This document shows positions 33,914 through 34,835 of a DNA stretch of 34,835 nt, in pieces. Numbering within the stretch: the first letter of the stretch is position 1; each line of letters starts with the position of its first letter. The notes under the pieces were generated by a model. That model was not told the origin of the DNA and made no database searches. It saw only the letters and a list, made by a program, of their open reading frames with translations. The position numbers and the translations under genes were made by a program. This DNA is from an uncultured Oscillospiraceae bacterium (GTDB lineage: Bacteria; Bacillota; Clostridia; Oscillospirales; Oscillospiraceae), in the NCBI GenBank assembly GCA_947169975.1, contig CAMVRT010000019.1, positions 1 to 34,835 of the forward strand, read 5' to 3'.

Positions 33914-34197
33914 ATGATTGTAGAAATTTCAAAACGGTTTTTGTTACATGTGACAATGAGACAACCCCAACAATCCGCCCCTTTTCTATTCTGGTACAGA
34001 GAGACAAACGCAAAGGAGCAAATCGCCGCCCGCATCGCACAGAAGCGGGTCATGCTCATGAGCCCTCAAACCGAGTTCAACTCAGCCTATATGAAGGAGT
34101 TCCCGACTATAAGATCTGGAATGAAGATGAATCTATAGAATGGGATCTTACTGAACCGGAGGCACTGTACGACTTCATCACAACGGAATGCAAATAA
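33914..34197 (+). pseudogene. Frameshifted remnant of an unknown gene
   Basis: Two overlapping frames each read like part of a protein. The first (ATG 33914) gives AKEQIAARIAQKRVMLMSPQ and ends at 34138. The other carries DYKIWNEDESIEWDLTEPEA to a stop at 34197. A single frame change near 34090-34110 would join them into a protein of about 90 residues. No ribosome binding site is seen. Family unknown. It is AT-richer than the housekeeping genes. Confidence 0.35.
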
Positions 34198-34201
34198 GGC
34201 T

Positions 34202-34306
34202 TTGCCAATGCAACCGGGTCGAGATCTGCAGATCACGGCGCGGAGAGGTGAATTCTCCTGCAACAGCCCCCGGTAATGGCAGTAATGCCAATGCCAAGGG
34301 CTGTTC
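34202..34306 (+). ncRNA. Structured element, possibly a degenerate cobalamin-riboswitch-like RNA
   Basis: Nested stems: GATCtgcaGATC-like palindrome, GGAGA-GGTGAAT-TCTCC, and AACAGCCC (34262-34269)/GGGCTGTT (34298-34305) enclosing TGGCA-GTAA-TGCCA with a GNRA loop. The order GGTGAAT...GCAACAGCCCCCGGTAATGG recalls the cobalamin riboswitch core, but the match is partial. A strong promoter lies after it, so it need not belong to the next gene's transcript. It could instead be the terminator region of the remnant. Confidence 0.3.
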
Positions 34307-34318
34307 CACGGTATGTTA

Positions 34319-34347
34319 TTGACATATGTCAGAAAATGTGCTATACT
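34319..34347 (+). promoter_or_regulatory. Promoter with a palindrome over the -35 box
   Basis: Consensus TTGACA (34319-34324), a 17-base spacer, and TATACT (34342-34347). TGACATATGTCA (34320-34331) is a perfect palindrome across the -35, a plausible operator. Confidence 0.8.
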
Positions 34348-34372
34348 GGTTTATAGGAAGGAGATGAAGCCT

Positions 34373-34835
34373 ATGCCGCGCCCGACACGATGCAGACAGA
34401 TTGGCCAACTACCGATGTTTCGCAGTTTTTCGCCGGATGACGTTGATACTATCAGCAACGTAACCATGACGGTCGATGAATATGAGGTAGTTCGGCTCCT
34501 TGATCATGAGGGGCTTAATCAGGAAGTATGCGCTTCCAGAATGAATGTCTCACGAACGACCGTGACAGCGATCTATGAGAGCGCCAGAAAAAAGATGGCA
34601 GATATGCTGGTGAACGGTAAACGCCTTTTGATTGCCGGCGGCAATTATCATTTCCCTCCGGTTGACATTCCGCAAACTATAAATATCAAAGGAGATCATG
34701 TTATGAGAATCGCAGTCACTTATGAAAACGGAGAGGTTTTTCAACACTTCGGGCATTCCGAACAGTTCAAGCTGTATGACGTGGAGGATGGGAAAATCGT
34801 CAATGAACAGGTCGTTGACACCAACGGCAGCGGCC
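34373..34835 (+). CDS. DUF134 regulator-like domain fused in frame to a NifX/NifB-type domain (partial)
   Basis: The frame is open from the ATG at 34373 to the window end (154 codons visible), so the C-terminus is missing. Residues 1-95 are a DUF134 protein: MPRPTRCRQI start, TMTVDEYEVVRLLDHEGLNQ, then a helix-turn-helix (CASRMNVSRTTVTAIYESAR). After a linker, residue 111 (MRIAVTYENG, VFQHFGHSEQFKLYDV) begins a dinitrogenase iron-molybdenum-cofactor (NifX-like) domain, a family that binds metal clusters. These two are often adjacent genes. AGGAAGGAG precedes the first ATG, and a second AAAGGAG precedes codon 111, so a separate NifX product may also be made. The role is probably metal-cluster handling or sensing. 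Confidence 0.85.
   Translation, partial: MPRPTRCRQIGQLPMFRSFSPDDVDTISNVTMTVDEYEVVRLLDHEGLNQEVCASRMNVSRTTVTAIYESARKKMADMLVNGKRLLIAGGNYHFPPVDIPQTINIKGDHVMRIAVTYENGEVFQHFGHSEQFKLYDVEDGKIVNEQVVDTNGSG
34688..34705 (+). promoter_or_regulatory. Internal ribosome binding site and ATG in the DUF134-NifX frame
   Basis: AAAGGAG (34688-34694) lies 8 bases before an in-frame ATG (34703), exactly where the NifX-like domain begins. Confidence 0.65.

Noticed and set aside
33667-34059. Minus-strand frame ending in VAEGGLEPPTSGL
   Set aside because: This peptide is the well-known false translation of the antisense strand of a tRNA, here tRNA-fMet.

Overview
The window looks like chromosome from a high-GC gut-type member of Clostridia, most likely Oscillospirales (Oscillibacter/Lawsonibacter-like). 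This is inferred from the gene families, the Bacillota-type gcaD-prs-pth-mfd gene order, strong AGGAGG ribosome binding sites, a SpoIIQ-like peptidase, large secreted LRR and dockerin-type proteins, and GCC/ACC-rich codon use. No species can be named from the sequence alone.

Layout. (1) 1-1087: a tRNA-Gly(CCC) with terminator, then a tight array of small hairpins, then a four-helix-bundle (S23/IVS-type) gene overlapping an unknown small gene. (2) 1113-5046: an aldo/keto reductase with C-terminal iron-sulfur motifs, a spacer with three REP-like palindromes, and a secreted LRR/Ig-like protein divergent from a small XRE regulator. (3) 5566-7314: a YibE/F-VanZ membrane gene pair. (4) 7510-14673: one 2387-residue secreted protein with repeated modules, a PHP-type metallohydrolase domain and a dockerin-like end. 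(5) 14758-20381: a family II pyrophosphatase with regulatory domains, divergent from a MATE transporter; then release factor 2 with a zinc-ribbon membrane protein, and a convergent SpoIIQ-like M23 peptidase. (6) 20535-24703: a minus-strand operon trmL-pgk-tpiA-gpmI (lower glycolysis, without gapA). (7) 24981-32544: glmU-like, prs, pth, mfd and a parvulin-type lipoprotein. The glmU-like gene has lost a recognisable uridylyltransferase signature.

(8) 32670-33710 is the most unusual part. A DIP1984-family gene on the minus strand is followed, one base after its stop codon, by a sequence with a canonical D-loop, a near-canonical T-loop and an acceptor-like closing helix, but no ordinary anticodon arm: a candidate tRNA-mimic RNA. 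True tRNA-Leu(TAA) and initiator tRNA-Met genes lie just upstream of this gene on the other strand. (9) 33777-34835 is visibly more AT-rich and looks accessory: an inverted tRNA fragment, a frameshifted gene remnant, a structured element, and a partial in-frame DUF134-NifX fusion that carries its own internal ribosome binding site.

The central genes are housekeeping (translation termination and recycling, glycolysis, PRPP, transcription-coupled repair, export folding). The novelty candidates are the tRNA-like RNA with its DIP1984 gene, the hairpin array with its four-helix-bundle gene, the shortened GlmU in a conserved operon, the terminator-embedded promoter before pth, and the large secreted PHP protein.
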